A stretch of 64,000 nt of DNA, taken from contig JAKOGH010000198.1 in assembly GCA_024811115.1 (NCBI GenBank), positions 62,001 through 126,000 on the forward strand, in the 5' to 3' direction. The position numbers and the translations under genes were made by a program. This DNA is from Terana coerulea. Taxonomy: Eukaryota; Basidiomycota; Agaricomycetes; Polyporales; Phanerochaetaceae. The notes beneath the pieces are model-generated. The model was not told the DNA's origin. It searched no databases and worked only from the letters and a program-made list of their open reading frames with translations. Of the stretch, positions 22,143 to 34,274 are shown piece by piece (the stretch's first letter is position 1; every line of letters begins with the position of its first letter).

Positions 22143-24340
22143 TTATATCGACTTTGCCAGTTTTGCGTCCTGATAGGCGTCCCGGATGCCTTGCGTCCAA
22201 ACCCCCAGTTCCTTCTCCAGCCGGACGAGTGTCTCCCGGATTTCATCGCCGAGCAAGCCTCCGTCGTTCGCTTTGCCGAATCCGACGCAGAGTTCGTTGC
22301 GCGCCTGAAGAAGCGTCTCGTAGGCGAGCCGCAAGCGGGCGGCACCAGAGGGTGGGAACTGGCCAGGGGCGGCGTTCTGCTCAGACGGAGATGGCTCATC
22401 GACAGCCAAGAGCTTCCCGAGCTCCGCGAGAGCAACTGCGCGCACGGGGTGGCCGAACGTGAGAAGGCTTCTCAGCGCCGTGCTGTATTTAGCCGCAGTC
22501 CGGATCGTCTCGTCCAGCGACTCTTGCGTCAACGTAATCCCGAGAGAAGCAATGAGTAGCTCTTGATGCAAGCGTGTCAAGGCGAGCAATGGGTGAGAGG
22601 ATGGCGTGAGGCCATGGCTGGTGAGGATTGGTATTAGGTTCGTTGTGAGCTGCTTGGCCTTCGCCGGGTCTGGACCAAGGTCAGTATCGTTGCACGACAA
22701 TATGAACGGGGAAATACGAAGTACCTTGGAATTGCACGGCGTTTGCCTTGTCAAGCGCTTCTTGACCGACACGGATAGCGTCCAACACGGCATCCGAGGA
22801 TGACACCACGGCGTTACACGCAGTGCAGCGCGTAAAGTCGTTGTCTATGCGTATATCTGCGATCAGAACATACGCACATACCCAGATAACAGGTATCTCC
22901 ACCTTCTGAAGGGAGCGGGCAGGTTCCATCGCACGCCTTTGGGCACCACACGGATGCCCGAGGGTCGATACCCTCCGATCGACTGCACAGCGTGCATTGG
23001 CAAGCAAAGTTGTACGTCTCCTTCAGTTCCGCCTGGCGTAGCTGCTTGGGAAGCGTAACGTCAACGTACGCCGTGAGAACCTGGCAGAGCTGTCAGCGTA
23101 AGCGTAGGTGTGGGCACATGACAGACGTACCTCCTCGCCGGGAGCGATGGGCCGAACGGCAATGAGCTGCATAGTGGGCTCTTGTGTGGAAGTCTTTCCG
23201 CTTCGGGGGAACACGATGACGGCGTTAGGGTTGCATGAATGGTTCGTGAACGCTAAGGGCGGAGATATGCAGATACCGACAGGATTAAGCGAAAACGAGG
23301 TCAGGGTAAAGGTGTTCGTAGTGAACTACCCTGAGGATTAGCATAATATCCGTGGGTGCTTGTGAGAGCGACGCTTACCCTTGAGACGAGGTCCACCAAG
23401 TCTCCAGCAGACGCAAGGCCGAAAGGCGCAAGGTCCACGGGCGAAGAAGCTCCCGATGTACCGTACAACTGAATGTGCGAGATGCGTATGTGTCTCATAT
23501 GAGGTTGTTGGTAGTGAACCCCTATCTGTGAAGCAAGAGCTATATCAGTAAAGAAGGCAATAAATCACTCCGCGTTTTGCTCACGGGATTGCAAAAGGCT
23601 CAACTCCTTCGCCTGACAAGTTGGTCAATATACCAAATCACGCCTTGGATAAGTGCGCAAGCCTACCCATGAGCTATTCAAGCCTTTTCTTCTGGATATT
23701 CCAGAGCACGCGGCCAAGACACCTCACTGCATCGCTGGGGATAGATAAGTCTACTGAGGGGGCGGCAGAAGCCCAGCCCTGCAGCGCACTACACTCCAGC
23801 TTGTGTATAGACCAATCACTGTTTTGGCAGGACTGAAGTAATATTCAATCACTTTGTACGAGCGAGGCCAGGGAGATAGGACACATACACTGTGACAATA
23901 GTATACCGCACGGCAGCCGGTGCACCGTTTGAGTCCACTCGCAGGCGCAAGTTCAGCACAGAATGAGCAATAACCATCTAGGCATGACGTAGATAGCACC
24001 GACACGCGTGGTCTGACAGATATGATTATGGCTCCTAGAAGAAATTAGCATTAGATGGCATTCGGAATAGCATGTCCGTGTTCATACCCGGCGCAAAGAG
24101 CTCTTTAGCGTACAGCCCTCTCCCTGATTCGCTGTTCATTCGAACATCGAGTGAGGGCGGCAAGCCAACGTTTATGTCCTGGACCACTGCAGGTTTTGTT
24201 ACGGCTGCTGGTGTTGGCGTCGCGACCTGCTCCTTCTCCACCGAAGGTCCAGCATCTTGCGCCGCATCTTTTGCTGACTCTTGCACGAACGATCTGGACT
24301 CCTTGGACTTCCGAGCTGAACGAAGGTTGGCAAATGACAT
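22143..24340 (-). CDS. MYND zinc finger / SET-domain protein (SMYD-like)
   Basis: Putative lysine methyltransferase. The start at 24340 (MSFANLRSARKSKES) leads to a short exon ending in SGRGLYAKELFAPG, the SET-N region. The next exon (23891-24034) holds the MYND finger: CSFCAELAPASGLKRCTGC, then YYC. Later exons carry HKLECSALQG, FGLASAGDLVDLVSR, and in 23131-23325 the SET core NHSCNPNAVIVFP and RPIAPGEEV. Exon 22903-23080 has the post-SET cysteines (FACQCTLC). Exons 22725-22856 and 22143-22669 form a helical C-terminus resembling SMYD C-terminal repeats. One extra base in the run at 23685-23688 and unresolved junctions near 23840 and 23570 prevent a clean splice. Target unknown. Confidence 0.8.
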
Positions 24341-24734
24341 GAGTCTGTGAAACCGCATTCAGAACTCATTCTCATGGACAAATGGAAGCGCGCACCTAGC
24401 TGATACTTTGATGGCACGGAAGCGTACGGCAGAGTTAGAGTGGGATACTTACAACGTAGCTTTGTTCTTCGTTTGTTCGTCTGCTGTAGAAGTGGAATGA
24501 AAAGGACCAAAACGATTTGCAATCCCTCCGACTCCCGCCTTGCGTGGTGGAACAAACAAGGACAAACACTCCTCGTGCCCCTTGGGCGCCTCTATAACCT
24601 GAAAGAGGGTCGCATACTACTCCTATCTGTTGCAAATAAATATCGTGGGAAGGCATAGTTAAGAGAGCAGAAGAAATTACTATTAGACAGGTTTTACGTA
24701 TACATGCGCTGAGGTAAATGCAGGAGAGAATATG
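24341..24734. other. Intergenic region between two minus-strand genes
   Basis: About 0.4 kb between the MYND/SET start and the desaturase stop. It presumably holds the MYND/SET promoter and desaturase 3' UTR. No gene seen. Confidence 0.5.
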
Positions 24735-26797
24735 TTATGGTTCATCAACCTCGCTCTCTACGTGCTCTCGACCTTCAGTCTTCGAGCTAAGTGCTCCAAG
24801 CGCCTTGTCATCCAAGGCTCGTGCTGTCTTCCCTTCTGCATTCTTATAAAAGACAATGTCCCCGTCCTCTTCAACAAACACGCACTCGGAGAACGATCGG
24901 TAGAGTGCGTAGAACGAGTTCTGCATGAGACATTATGGACGATTAGGACCGACCAATCTCACGCGTCAAGTTCTGCAGAACTCACCGTGGAGTCATAGTT
25001 GTAGTCATCCTTAAGGACCTTTCGGATAGCCACGGTTATTTCGGGCTGATTATCTGCACGCATGCTTTCAGCCCATAATCGAGACAGTATGGCATCAGAG
25101 CTTACAGAACGGTGCCGAAGAGAAGAAATGGTGCGCAATATGGTCGTGCGAGACCTACAAATGAATGGTAAGCTTACTGAACAACTCAAACAGACACAAA
25201 GCACCCTACGTTATGGAAGAAGAACCGCCCGATCCAGCCGAGGAGGGGTCGGTCGACCGTGGCCACAACACCGCGGAGGAACGTCCACTCGCCCTTCCGG
25301 TAGTGTGGGATAGACGGGTCTGAATGGTGCAGAAATGTGCACATCACTGCAGCATGTATCCGGTCAGCGGTCTCCCAGCGGGCGGCCGGGGCGCGGAGCA
25401 CTCACCGATCCTGAGAAGTTCCGGAAAGGCACCAGGGCAATCAAAACGTCAAGCTCACGAAACACTAGACAGAAACTTTACTAGACGCACCAGTGGTTGC
25501 ATAACTAGAGCGAGAAGGATGTAAGCAAAGGACGGTTGAGAATAGTAGCACGCCCAGACTAACCACGTATGGGATGAAATAGACCATGAGCAAAGATGTC
25601 CACCCATGATTGTATCCGTATTTCCAGCAGTAAGGCGACCATGACAGCCAGGCCGACATCGGAGACAACTATTCCTCGCCCTATAGCACATGTCAGCGGA
25701 GCATGACACTGCCACACCGAAGGTACTAACTCTGCTTGTCGTTGAACAGCGGCGAGCTCGGAGAGAAAATGATTAGTGCCCTCAGGGTACATTTTAGGTC
25801 CCATAGCGTTCATCGTGAGGTAGCACCACCATCCACTGCGGCGGCGAATGAGTAACAACCCGTCCCTCCGCCGCGCCCACACTCACAATCCTTGCATGAC
25901 CAGCATCCTGAAGAGCGTCATCGCCGGCGTCTCCTCAAAGACCTCGGCATAGTCGGCCCTTGTCGCGCGCTCCCGCGGCGGCAGCTTGTAGTGCCCTCGC
26001 AGGTGCGGTACGTAATTCTCGTCGCGCTCGATAGAGGCGACCGCTTTCTGGAAAACGCAAGCCTCAGTCCGACGGCCCCCGGAACCATCTGTCACGCAGC
26101 AGAGAGCGGCTCACGTGGTGCGAACTGTGCGTCGCTTTCCAGGAGAAGTACGGCAGCAGGATGAACTGTTATACTATCAGTGCTAGAGCCGACGGGCAGA
26201 AGCCGATGGACGAACCGTGTCAAGGATGAAACCCGGGATGTTGTTGGCCCACCACGAGTGGAAGAGCGTTCCATGACCGAGCTAACGCCTGTTCAGCGCT
26301 GAACATACACGGAGAAGGGGATTCCAACATACTTCGTGCGCTACAAAATGCGAGCAACCGGAAAACTGGTCAGTTGAGTTGTCGTCATGATGTTTCGGGT
26401 TGCTTACCGATGCAGAAAAAGCTAGTGAAGATGAGGCCTTGCCACCACCAGTACGTCAGCCAAAGGAACGACTGGCACAACTTAATCTCCCGCGCAGTCG
26501 GATTCGGGAGGAGGCCATAGAGGCCCGTTGTTGAAATGTCGTCGATCCTCGCCGCGAATACGAACATGACCACGCATAATAAAATGTCCCGTGCCACATA
26601 CCCGACCGATCGGAAGGGGTTTTTCTGCAGCAGATGCTTGGGAACGGCGTCGTGTATCTGCTTCAGCGTGACCGTCGGCGGCACAAATGGGCGAGCGAGT
26701 CTAAGTTGGTGAGGACAGCGAATACTCTCGTAAGTGGAAGTATGGAGCGGAGACCGTAGTCGTACCTAGCATCATACTCAGCAGAATTGGAGAACAT
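24735..26797 (-). CDS. Delta-12 fatty acid desaturase (oleate to linoleate)
   Basis: Membrane di-iron desaturase of the ER that inserts the second double bond into oleoyl lipids. Exons include 26766-26797, 26408-26700, 26333-26340 (8 bases), 26216-26281, 26113-26165, 25887-26047 and more to the stop at 24735. The three histidine boxes are visible: HELGH (usual form HECGH), HSSHH (split from KAVASI by an intron) and HIAHH. Membrane stretches include ILLCVVMFVFAA and FLWLTYWWWQGLIFTSFF. FHPIVPHYRKGEW-like sequence appears as DPSIPHYRKGEWTF. Extra bases in the T run at 25766-25769 (coding strand) and near 25624 break the frame. Family assignment is strong; one junction near 25490 is not resolved. 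Confidence 0.87.
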
Positions 26798-28678
26798 GTT
26801 GGATTACAATAATTTTGGAGACGGGGAGTCTTTTGCGAAGATGGTCGCGGAAGAGCTACGCGGGGGGCGTTGAGAGTCGAAGGGGAAGTGACTCAAAGAC
26901 GGGAACTCACCAGGGGTATATATGTGTCACCGTACTGGCGGAGGCCGAGATGGCGGGACGCCAGAACATTGTATTGTCGAGAAATATATTCAGGAAAGTC
27001 TCGGAAACCTGCACTAATGACGATAAGCAATTAATCCGCGGCCGAGGGCGTGGTGATCTTAATTTGACAGACACACATGCACAGATCGAGATACAGGCCT
27101 GTGTCAGGAGTGGATGAACCCTCGCGGGAGAAGTAATGTGACTCCGAGGCAAAGTGTATAAGCATAAACGAGGTCAGGGTGGGTCCGCGAAGTCGTTTGG
27201 TGTGTGGATCCCTGCCGAATCTACCGCAAGAACAGGCAGGCGACGCAGAGCAGCATTGCGCAGGGTATTCCCCCCAGAAGTTCAAATCCTGTTGAGGATG
27301 CATCAAGGCAGAGACCCAGACCTGCGGAAGCTGTACCCCCGCAAGAAGGTTGGGATTATGCGAAATCTGCCAGGTGTCCAGGGAGCACGTCGAGACGCAG
27401 GGCGGTCGTGAGACAGGGCAGGGTCGGCACATGTAGTCGTCAGTAACGATTTTTACTAATTGGTACATCAAGGGCCCTCTTACCCTAACAGTGCGTGACC
27501 CTGCCGCGGATCGTACCGCCGTGGCGCTGCATGGGCACGTTGAGGATGGCCCGCTCAGGACTGGCGCAACGCTCGTTCTGTCAAGGCAAGATGCTCCCCG
27601 CTGTGTTCGACCGAGAGCAGCTTCGCTGGCACGAGCTACAAGTGAGCAGATAGATCCTGTATTCACTGAGATTCATAATGTCGGCTGCGATCTACAAATC
27701 TACTGCGAAGATGAAGGGGAGAAACATCAATTGATTGACAAACAAGCTCTTTCGGTTCGACTTACCTCCAAGGAGGATGTGGTTCGAGCGCACATCACTT
27801 CGCGAAGTTAAGGACTTCTAAATCTTCACGGTTCCCATGCGTCTGTGGCTGACTCGGAAGTCCGGGTATATTGCACAAGACTGCGTCAACACCTACTGTA
27901 TCCCCATCGCCGCCTGGCGGGGATTATGCGAAGATTGAGATTGAGACGGAGGCCGTAAGGATATTTGTAGTGACCCTGCATGTTGGAGTAAAGCCAGCGC
28001 ACTAGAATCACAACTGCGAGAGATAAAAGATTTCCCCATGGCACATGTACTTTGCTTTCAAGGACAAGGTCTCACCTACGCAAGATCGTCGACGACTCAC
28101 CACGGCGGAGGCCGTCGAACGGCACTTTCTGAGTCAACAAGACTTCGGGGCGTGTTCTGGATTGTGAGAGCTTCACTTCCTGCGGTCAAGACGTATGTTG
28201 ATACACGTGTAGAGTGTGCGAAGTACACAGAAGCTGGGCATGCATCCAAGGACACAAGCTTGGGATCGGGACGAGACAACGCGGCAGATGCACTGTGCAG
28301 TAGGTGGGTTGTATGTGAGAGAGATGGTAACGAGAGTCTAGGCATTGTCATAGTTGAATCTTGTAGCTCGTCATCGTCAGCTATCCCGCGGCGTCGCCCT
28401 TTCGGTTTTCTACCAAGATGCTTGTTCGATGTCAAGGCACGGAGTTGTGAGATGGCGTCTCAGTCGAGCGATGCGGTGGTGCCCAATTTGGGAAGCAGTT
28501 CTCACAGTCGCATTAAGCGCCTAAGCTTCCCCTCTCGGAATTGTTTGGCTTGGTGCTTCACCACTGCTTACGAGCCAATTCCTCTTCCATTTCTTCTCCT
28601 TTTGCGGACTGCGTTAACGCCTCGACGGCCTTTGTACATTCTACTCTTGCATTCGGCCCCAAGCGAAGCCCAGCGACG
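26798..28678. other. Long region without a confident gene
   Basis: About 1.9 kb. The left end holds the desaturase promoter (TATATA at 26917-26922). The middle contains scattered minus-strand open frames: 27031-27666, Cys-rich, and 28097-28435, Ser-rich with a plausible start at 28435. Possible splice sites occur, for example an exon-like ATG...GAG with GTAAGT near 27780. I could not assemble a protein. It may hold a degenerate or poorly sequenced gene. Confidence 0.4.
26917..26922 (-). promoter_or_regulatory. TATA box of the desaturase
   Basis: TATATA lies 120 bases upstream of the start at 26797. Confidence 0.45.
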
Positions 28679-29142
28679 ATGTCGGCGGAGGACGTCCAGG
28701 CCTCATTATCCAACCTCTCCCTCGCTTCCGCTGAAAGTCAGGCCGAAGACTGGGACCGCTCAATACGAGTCGCAGGCTCAGGCGATGTGGCGGGCCAAGC
28801 TGGCCAGCTAGGAGAGCCGCGCAAACGAACTTTGAGCGAACTGCTCAAGCTACACGCTGAGAGGGGGAAAGACCTCAACCTCACGCCCGAGGAAGCGAGC
28901 GCGGTGGCAGAGGTGCTGGGACAATGGGTACGCCAAACTGCGGATCATATTGAGGCCTGGGGGCTTGCTCACACAGCCTCGACCAGATCAACGCAGAGTC
29001 TTCACCATTCGAAGGCGAAGACACCTTCTTTACGCCGACTTCGTCGCAAGACGACTCCGCATTGCCTTCGTCCACGCGCTCCGCCGCCGCCGTGGCCTAC
29101 GACGGTCGACCGCGTGGGCAAAGCGAAAGCGTAACAAGATGA
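28679..29142 (+). CDS. Small conserved basidiomycete protein
   Basis: About 134 aa from exons 28679-28927 and 28987-29142, in frame. The N-terminus is acidic (MSAEDVQASLSNLSL). A conserved block reads RKRTLSELLKLHAERG, then LTPEEASAVAEVLGQW, and the intron follows the Trp. Exon 2 begins INAESSPFEGEDTFF and ends GRPRGQSESVTR. I recognise this layout from other mushroom genomes as an uncharacterised protein; no function is known. A longer open frame from 28038 overlaps in another frame and is rejected. Confidence 0.8.
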
Positions 29143-30710
29143 CCCTGTAACCGAAGTCGCAAGTTTTGTTCCGCGACGCCGTGACGCTCGCTGTTGTCGC
29201 ATATAGAGTGAGCTTAGTTGACGTTCATGTGTAAGGCTAAATTTCACCACACTTCGGACCGCAACTCACTGAACTTGATGTCCTTTGCAGATCGCTCCGG
29301 GACCCTTGCTCACATCTACCATTCGTGTTGATACCTTCCAAGCACCGCTCCTCCTAATCCCCCTATGAGCTTCACGAACTATAACGACCCTTCACGACCT
29401 ATCACGAAAAGTAACGACTCGTCATGACCTTACTTACTCATCGTTTTTAGACCTAATTCTTTCCCGCCGCTTTCACTCTGCATCCAGAACACGCTCAGTT
29501 ATCTTGATGATCCTCAATGCTTGCGAAGCGCTATCGACATCTCTATCCCGCCTTTCTCGGCTTTCAGTTTCGGGATTACTCAGGATACATCGCTGCTCTT
29601 TTTGTTGCGAATTGCGTGCTGTCGCGATTTTGGTCCGTAGCACCCATACCTTCTGCAATTCATTAACAACGCTTGGGAATGTATTTGCACACAGGCAACG
29701 CGCGAGTGATGAAGGCGGTGCTCAAACGCTGCTAAAACTTCGCAAGGGGCGGACCTTCGGCCCCCGTCGCACGCGTCAAATTCTTTTAGCTTTCAATACT
29801 CGTAGTCGCCTTTCAGAGCTCTATCCCCGTGCCACGGCCGCAAGCAGTGCGCACTCAAATTGCAATCTTTATCTGGTCGTTTGGTCGCAGTGCAGGGACG
29901 CCGCGAAGATCCAAGCAAACAGAACAATCTCTGATATTACCTCCCATGGCGCAAATATCTCGCAGCTTATGCAAGCCCGAACGCACAAATGAGCATGTGG
30001 GTGTTGTTCCTTATACATCCTAATGTTGCCGCCTTAGAAGCCCCCACCAATCATGTTATGACCCTCGGTGGTCGTGCACTGTCAACGAGCCAAAGCCATC
30101 AACGTTTCAACAGCTGGACAGGACAACCGTACCGATCTGCGCTGTCAACCCCGCAATGTCCGTCGGTCTCAACAGCATAATCTCCACCGTATGCGGATTT
30201 GCGAGTTTATACTGCATTCGCTGAGACCGAGGTCTGAGGCAAGCGTATTTCACCTTCACATCTGATTCCATTTCATAAAGGAGCAGCGCAAAGAGTCAGC
30301 TAATTTGAAAGTCACGTTCGATTATAACTGGCTATCCAGAAGTGAGAGTACAAACGCGGTATATGTCCGCGCGTGTCGTGCGCGTGCAACAACTACACAT
30401 AGGACCAGCTCGAAGGACAAGTACAACCCTTCGCACAATCACATACCGTCGCTAAGTGTCCCCACATTGCCATCGGCAGTAGAAGGACTGTAAGGTACAC
30501 TCAGGTCAGACGGGAAGTGATTAGATGAGACCGAAGGAAATTTAGTCCGTAAGGGATGGATACATCGTTACAGTGGCAATCGACTCCCAAATTAAACCCA
30601 ATTCCTTCATAGGCCCTCGCATACATAAATAATCCCAAATCTGTGTGAGGAAGCGCAGTCAGTCATCTGTCCGTGTAAGCGGTGAAGTGTACACGCACCA
30701 ACACCAAACT
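29143..30710. other. Region without a recognised gene
   Basis: About 1.6 kb. Open frames are short and of arbitrary composition. A cluster of ACGACC/CACGA units lies at about 29370-29430. Nothing else stands out. Confidence 0.5.
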
Positions 30711-31294
30711 TTAGCAGAAGCGATTTCCATTAGTCGTGAGTCCGAACGATGACTTCGCGCCCGGGAGGTTGAAGTAGCCCTCGTGGCCGCTGCCGCAGTG
30801 CGCGACGACGTCATTCGCGTAGCCGGTGTACTCGACGCCGCCGACGTTCACGCCGTGGCCGTAGTCGCAGCCGAACGCGGCCGCCGAGCCGCTCTTGTAC
30901 GACACCGCGTGGTAGAACTGGCCGTTCTGGTTCAGGATGTTCGCGAGGCCCTGCGCGGCCGTGGCCGCGTCGCCCCGTTGAACGTCAGGTGGCCGCAGGT
31001 GACACCGGTGCCGCGCTTCATGGCCTGGACGGGCATGCGGCGGCGGCGGTCGCCGGGTGCGGGCGCGGTGGGCTCCATCGGGCCGTGGTAGGTGGTGTGC
31101 ACCTTGCCGTCGAGGGCGACGAAGTGGGAATACGCGCCGTCAGGGGCGTTCTTGTGGTGCTTGAACATGCCCTTGGCCTGGCCTAGATCGGCCGGGGCGG
31201 CGGGCTGCATCTCACCGGAGACGGGGGTCTGCGCGTCGGCGGAGACGGAAGCAGCGGCGGCGAAAAGAGCGATGAGGGTGGCGGCGAACTTCAT
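30711..31294 (-). CDS. Small secreted protein
   Basis: About 194 aa, single exon with one frame break. It begins with a clear signal peptide (MKFAATLIALFAAAASVSADA). The mature part has HHKNAPDGAYSHFVALDGKV, a VTCGHLTFNG segment, FGCDYGHGVNVGG and VAHCGSGHEGYFNLPG, and ends in NRFC. Four Cys suggest two disulfides. One base is missing in the C run at 30973-30976 (G run on the coding strand); restoring it joins LTFNG to DAATAAQGLAN. I recognise no family. The extracellular role is unknown. Confidence 0.7.
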
Positions 31295-32429
31295 GATGAT
31301 AAGACGTTAAGGGAAGAGTTCGTGAAAAAAAAGTGGTGTTGAGAAGGATTAAAGGAGAAAAATATGCGAGGAGAACGATCAACGTTGGACTGCCTGAGTC
31401 TGGTTCGACCTGCTGGGCTCTGCTCTGGCTTTATACTGTGGGCAAGGCGCTTCAGCAGTGGCACGAAACAAAATATTTACCTCATGCGACAGGACATTGT
31501 GCCTTGAATGTTCCTCCCGTTGCACGGTATACTCCATGCCAGCTTGGCGTTGGCTTGGCGCATATCCGATTCGCGCAGCGGCACGCAAAGTATCATTGAC
31601 TGGCAATGCGCACAACCGTGCTGCACATGCTTTTACCCTCACACACCGTTGTATGACCGAACGTCGCCAGGTTTCGAATGTCTTCGAGACATAGCCACCA
31701 GCAGGAGCGACTCTATCTCGTCGATGAGCTGGTCGAACGTAACTTCTCCATCTGAGACAAGGTGGGCGAAACGCACCTTGAATATGATGTAGGAAGGAGA
31801 ATCCAGTTCGCCTGCACCGGCGGCTGCTGGCCGGACGCGCGCTCGACCCCGAGTCGGACGCGATGCGACTGAGAACAAGCGTTCTTTCGCACATTCGTTG
31901 ATCGCGCTGCCATGCTACACAAACTGCTAAATCTTCACTGGGGCCGGACCAGAGAGTACCGGATACGAAACACCTTGCTGAGGCTTGCTCCAAAACGCCG
32001 CCGACCCGGGCGTGTACATTGTTTACTGTGCCTTCATAAACACCTGCGAAATCATTCCTGCAGGTTGAGTAAGCTTTCACATAGAGCATACTTAAGACAT
32101 AGCCACGTTACCTTCATACCATGTCGTAGAAATGAAGCTAACTCCCTTGAAGCAGACGAAGGTTCCAAGCAATGAAAATCAATTGAAGTCAGAGGCATGT
32201 GTGTTCCGAAACAGTCCATGGTTGATGAGAGATACGATGGCTAAGTATCAGTAGGATTAAGATATATGTTGTCCATCCCAAGGCCTAGCCTGGGGGATGT
32301 CCTACGCCACTATGCTATAGGAATGGATGTGGTGAGGAATGAAATGGGCTGAAGGAAGACGACGACGAAGGGTGGAACAGATGCGACGAGGCATGTGTGT
32401 TAACTCGCGAGTACGCCCGTAGCACCCGT
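31295..32429. other. Promoter of the secreted protein and intergenic DNA
   Basis: About 1.1 kb. TATAAAG (minus strand) at 31429-31435 is 135 bases upstream of the secreted-protein start. A 236-codon minus-strand frame at 31379-32089 has no coding character. The right end is presumably 3' UTR of the GPI-anchored-type gene. Confidence 0.5.
31429..31435 (-). promoter_or_regulatory. TATA box of the secreted protein gene
   Basis: TATAAAG on the minus strand, 135 bases upstream of the start at 31294. Confidence 0.5.
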
Positions 32430-33776
32430 TTAGAGCAATGAAGCAACGAAGCCCAACGAACCGAGAGTGACCAGGCCTAGGCTGAGGATGGTATTCGCCG
32501 ACGCACCGTTACTGCTGTTACCACTGGTGCCAGTAGAGCTACCAGTAGGTGAAGCACCAGTACCCGTGCTCGAAGCCTTGCCAGAGGATCCCGACGCGCC
32601 GGAGGCTGAAGCACTCGAGCCAGAAGGCGAAGCAGAGGAAGAGGAGCCGGCAGGAGCTGCAGCGGCGACGTTGGCGACCGATGACCACTTCGCCGCCGAG
32701 TTGGTAGCACTGTCACCCTGCTTGTAGGGCAAGAAGCTGAGGGCACCAGTGCTGTCAAGCTGAACAAGCGCAGTGATGCTCGCGGCGTAGGTTGACTTCG
32801 CATCCTTCGTGGTAGGGCCAGCTAATACGGTGGTGGAGTTGTTCTCGACGTTGATGACGTAAGTGGAAGAGCCGTCATCGGGAATGAAGGCGAACTCCTG
32901 TTGCACACCGGACTCCTTGGAAAAACGAGGCCGTCTGGCCGTGGGTCGCGGGGAACGTGCCACCGCCCGCAACAGGGTAGGGCTGGGGGTCGGTCTGGAA
33001 GGACGAGACTAGAGAAGATTTAGACATGGTTTACAGTCACTGAGCACAACGCTACTTACAGTGAATAACAAAGATGTTAGCATCGCCGGCAGAAGTACCT
33101 GGGACATCCAGGAAATGGACGTGGTTTTGGGCAAGCGCCATCACAGGCTGATACGACGCATCGAAAGGGGACTTCTCAACGTCCGTCCATGAGACAGCGG
33201 ACGCATTCGCTGTTACCAGGCTTCCCATGTCAAGGAAGAACAGCTCGGCCTTGGACAGCGCATAGAACACGTTGGTGTCATGGTCAAGAATGGCGTTGAA
33301 TGAGGAAGGATCGAATGTGCCCGTCGTCACGGACTGGGTACTCCAGCTTTTGGTAGCGGGGTTGAAGATGTGAACAGCTGAGGGGTTCGAAGCATCTCCG
33401 TTCATGACATAGATGGCGTTGTAGAACTGCGCGAGGTAACATGTGGTATTGGAACCATCGAATGGTCTAGGTTTTCGTTAGCCACGCGGCACTGCCTGGA
33501 CAAGACGCTCAGTAACGGGCAAACTCACGGGCGACCACTTGCAGTAGCATCAACGGCAGAGCCTAGAAGTACACATAGTGAATAAGCCATGTCTAAAGCA
33601 GCGGCAGGACGGTAATGCTCACCGCTTCCCCAAGAGTCTTGGGTTCCAGCATTCCAGTCTTTCCCATTCAAACCAAACGCATAGAGATTGAAGCTGGCGT
33701 CAAAGACGGCACAGGGGGAAGAAAAGGCGGGGAGGACGCGATTCAAAAGAGAGACGAGGGTGAGTGTCCTGAACAT
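32430..33776 (-). CDS. GPI-anchored-type cell-wall protein, beta-propeller-like
   Basis: About 390 aa from exons 33623-33776, 33529-33562, 33060-33466 and 32430-33008. A signal peptide (MFRTLTLVSLLNRVLPAFSS) precedes repeats with kelch-like spacing: AIYVMNGDASNPSAVHIFN, TKSWST, NVFYALSKAELFFLD. A long Ser/Gly/Ala-rich linker leads to a C-terminal hydrophobic tail (ILSLGLVTLGSLGFVASLL) typical of GPI attachment. One extra base near 32919 shifts ASFFQ from ESGVQQEFAF. Function unknown; the divergent neighbour is tRNase Z. Confidence 0.72.
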
Positions 33777-34274
33777 GGTGGAATGAAGAGAAAGAGATGC
33801 GTGTGGGAGACGGCCGACAGCGCAGGGCTCTTCGTCCACTTCGCGCGGCCACGTGACATTACCTATTTTTGGCGGTCGCGGCCTCGGAAATAAGGGTTTT
33901 ATTCAAGCTACACACCCACCAAACCAAAGCATACGAATTGTGTGCGGAAAAATTCTACCCGCTCTGGCTCAAGCAATGCTGTAGATATAGAGGTAGCTCG
34001 TAAAGTGCCGTCTAAGCTATTCACCTTCCCCGTTAAATGTGTACGGGATTTGCCGCTGCAGGTGACGCCCATAAGTAATCGCGACCAAGGAGGACAATAT
34101 TGTTGCGAAATTGTTCCATTTCTTGTTCGTTCAGCGACCACACTTGCTCTATCTTCGCTCTTCTCTACGTTCACCCTGGCTAGTCTGCTATGTGCTAGAC
34201 CTCTCTTTCGCTGTAAATATTCCTCCCTCCTCCGGAGAACTCCCTTCACTCCTTCACTCCGCCTCGAGTCTACT
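33777..34274. other. Divergent promoter region, GPI protein / tRNase Z
   Basis: About 0.5 kb between two divergent starts. An in-frame upstream extension of the tRNase Z frame exists but looks like leader. No other feature is evident. Confidence 0.5.

Noticed and set aside
27491..27811. 106-codon plus-strand frame
   Set aside because: No domain and no splice context; better explained as the shadow of possible minus-strand sequence.
28038..28811. 257-codon plus-strand open frame
   Set aside because: It overlaps the well-supported 28679 gene in another frame and has no recognisable content.
31379..32089. 236-codon minus-strand open frame
   Set aside because: Composition is arbitrary, with many Cys/Arg and no domain, signal or splice support. 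It overlaps the TATA box of the secreted-protein gene.
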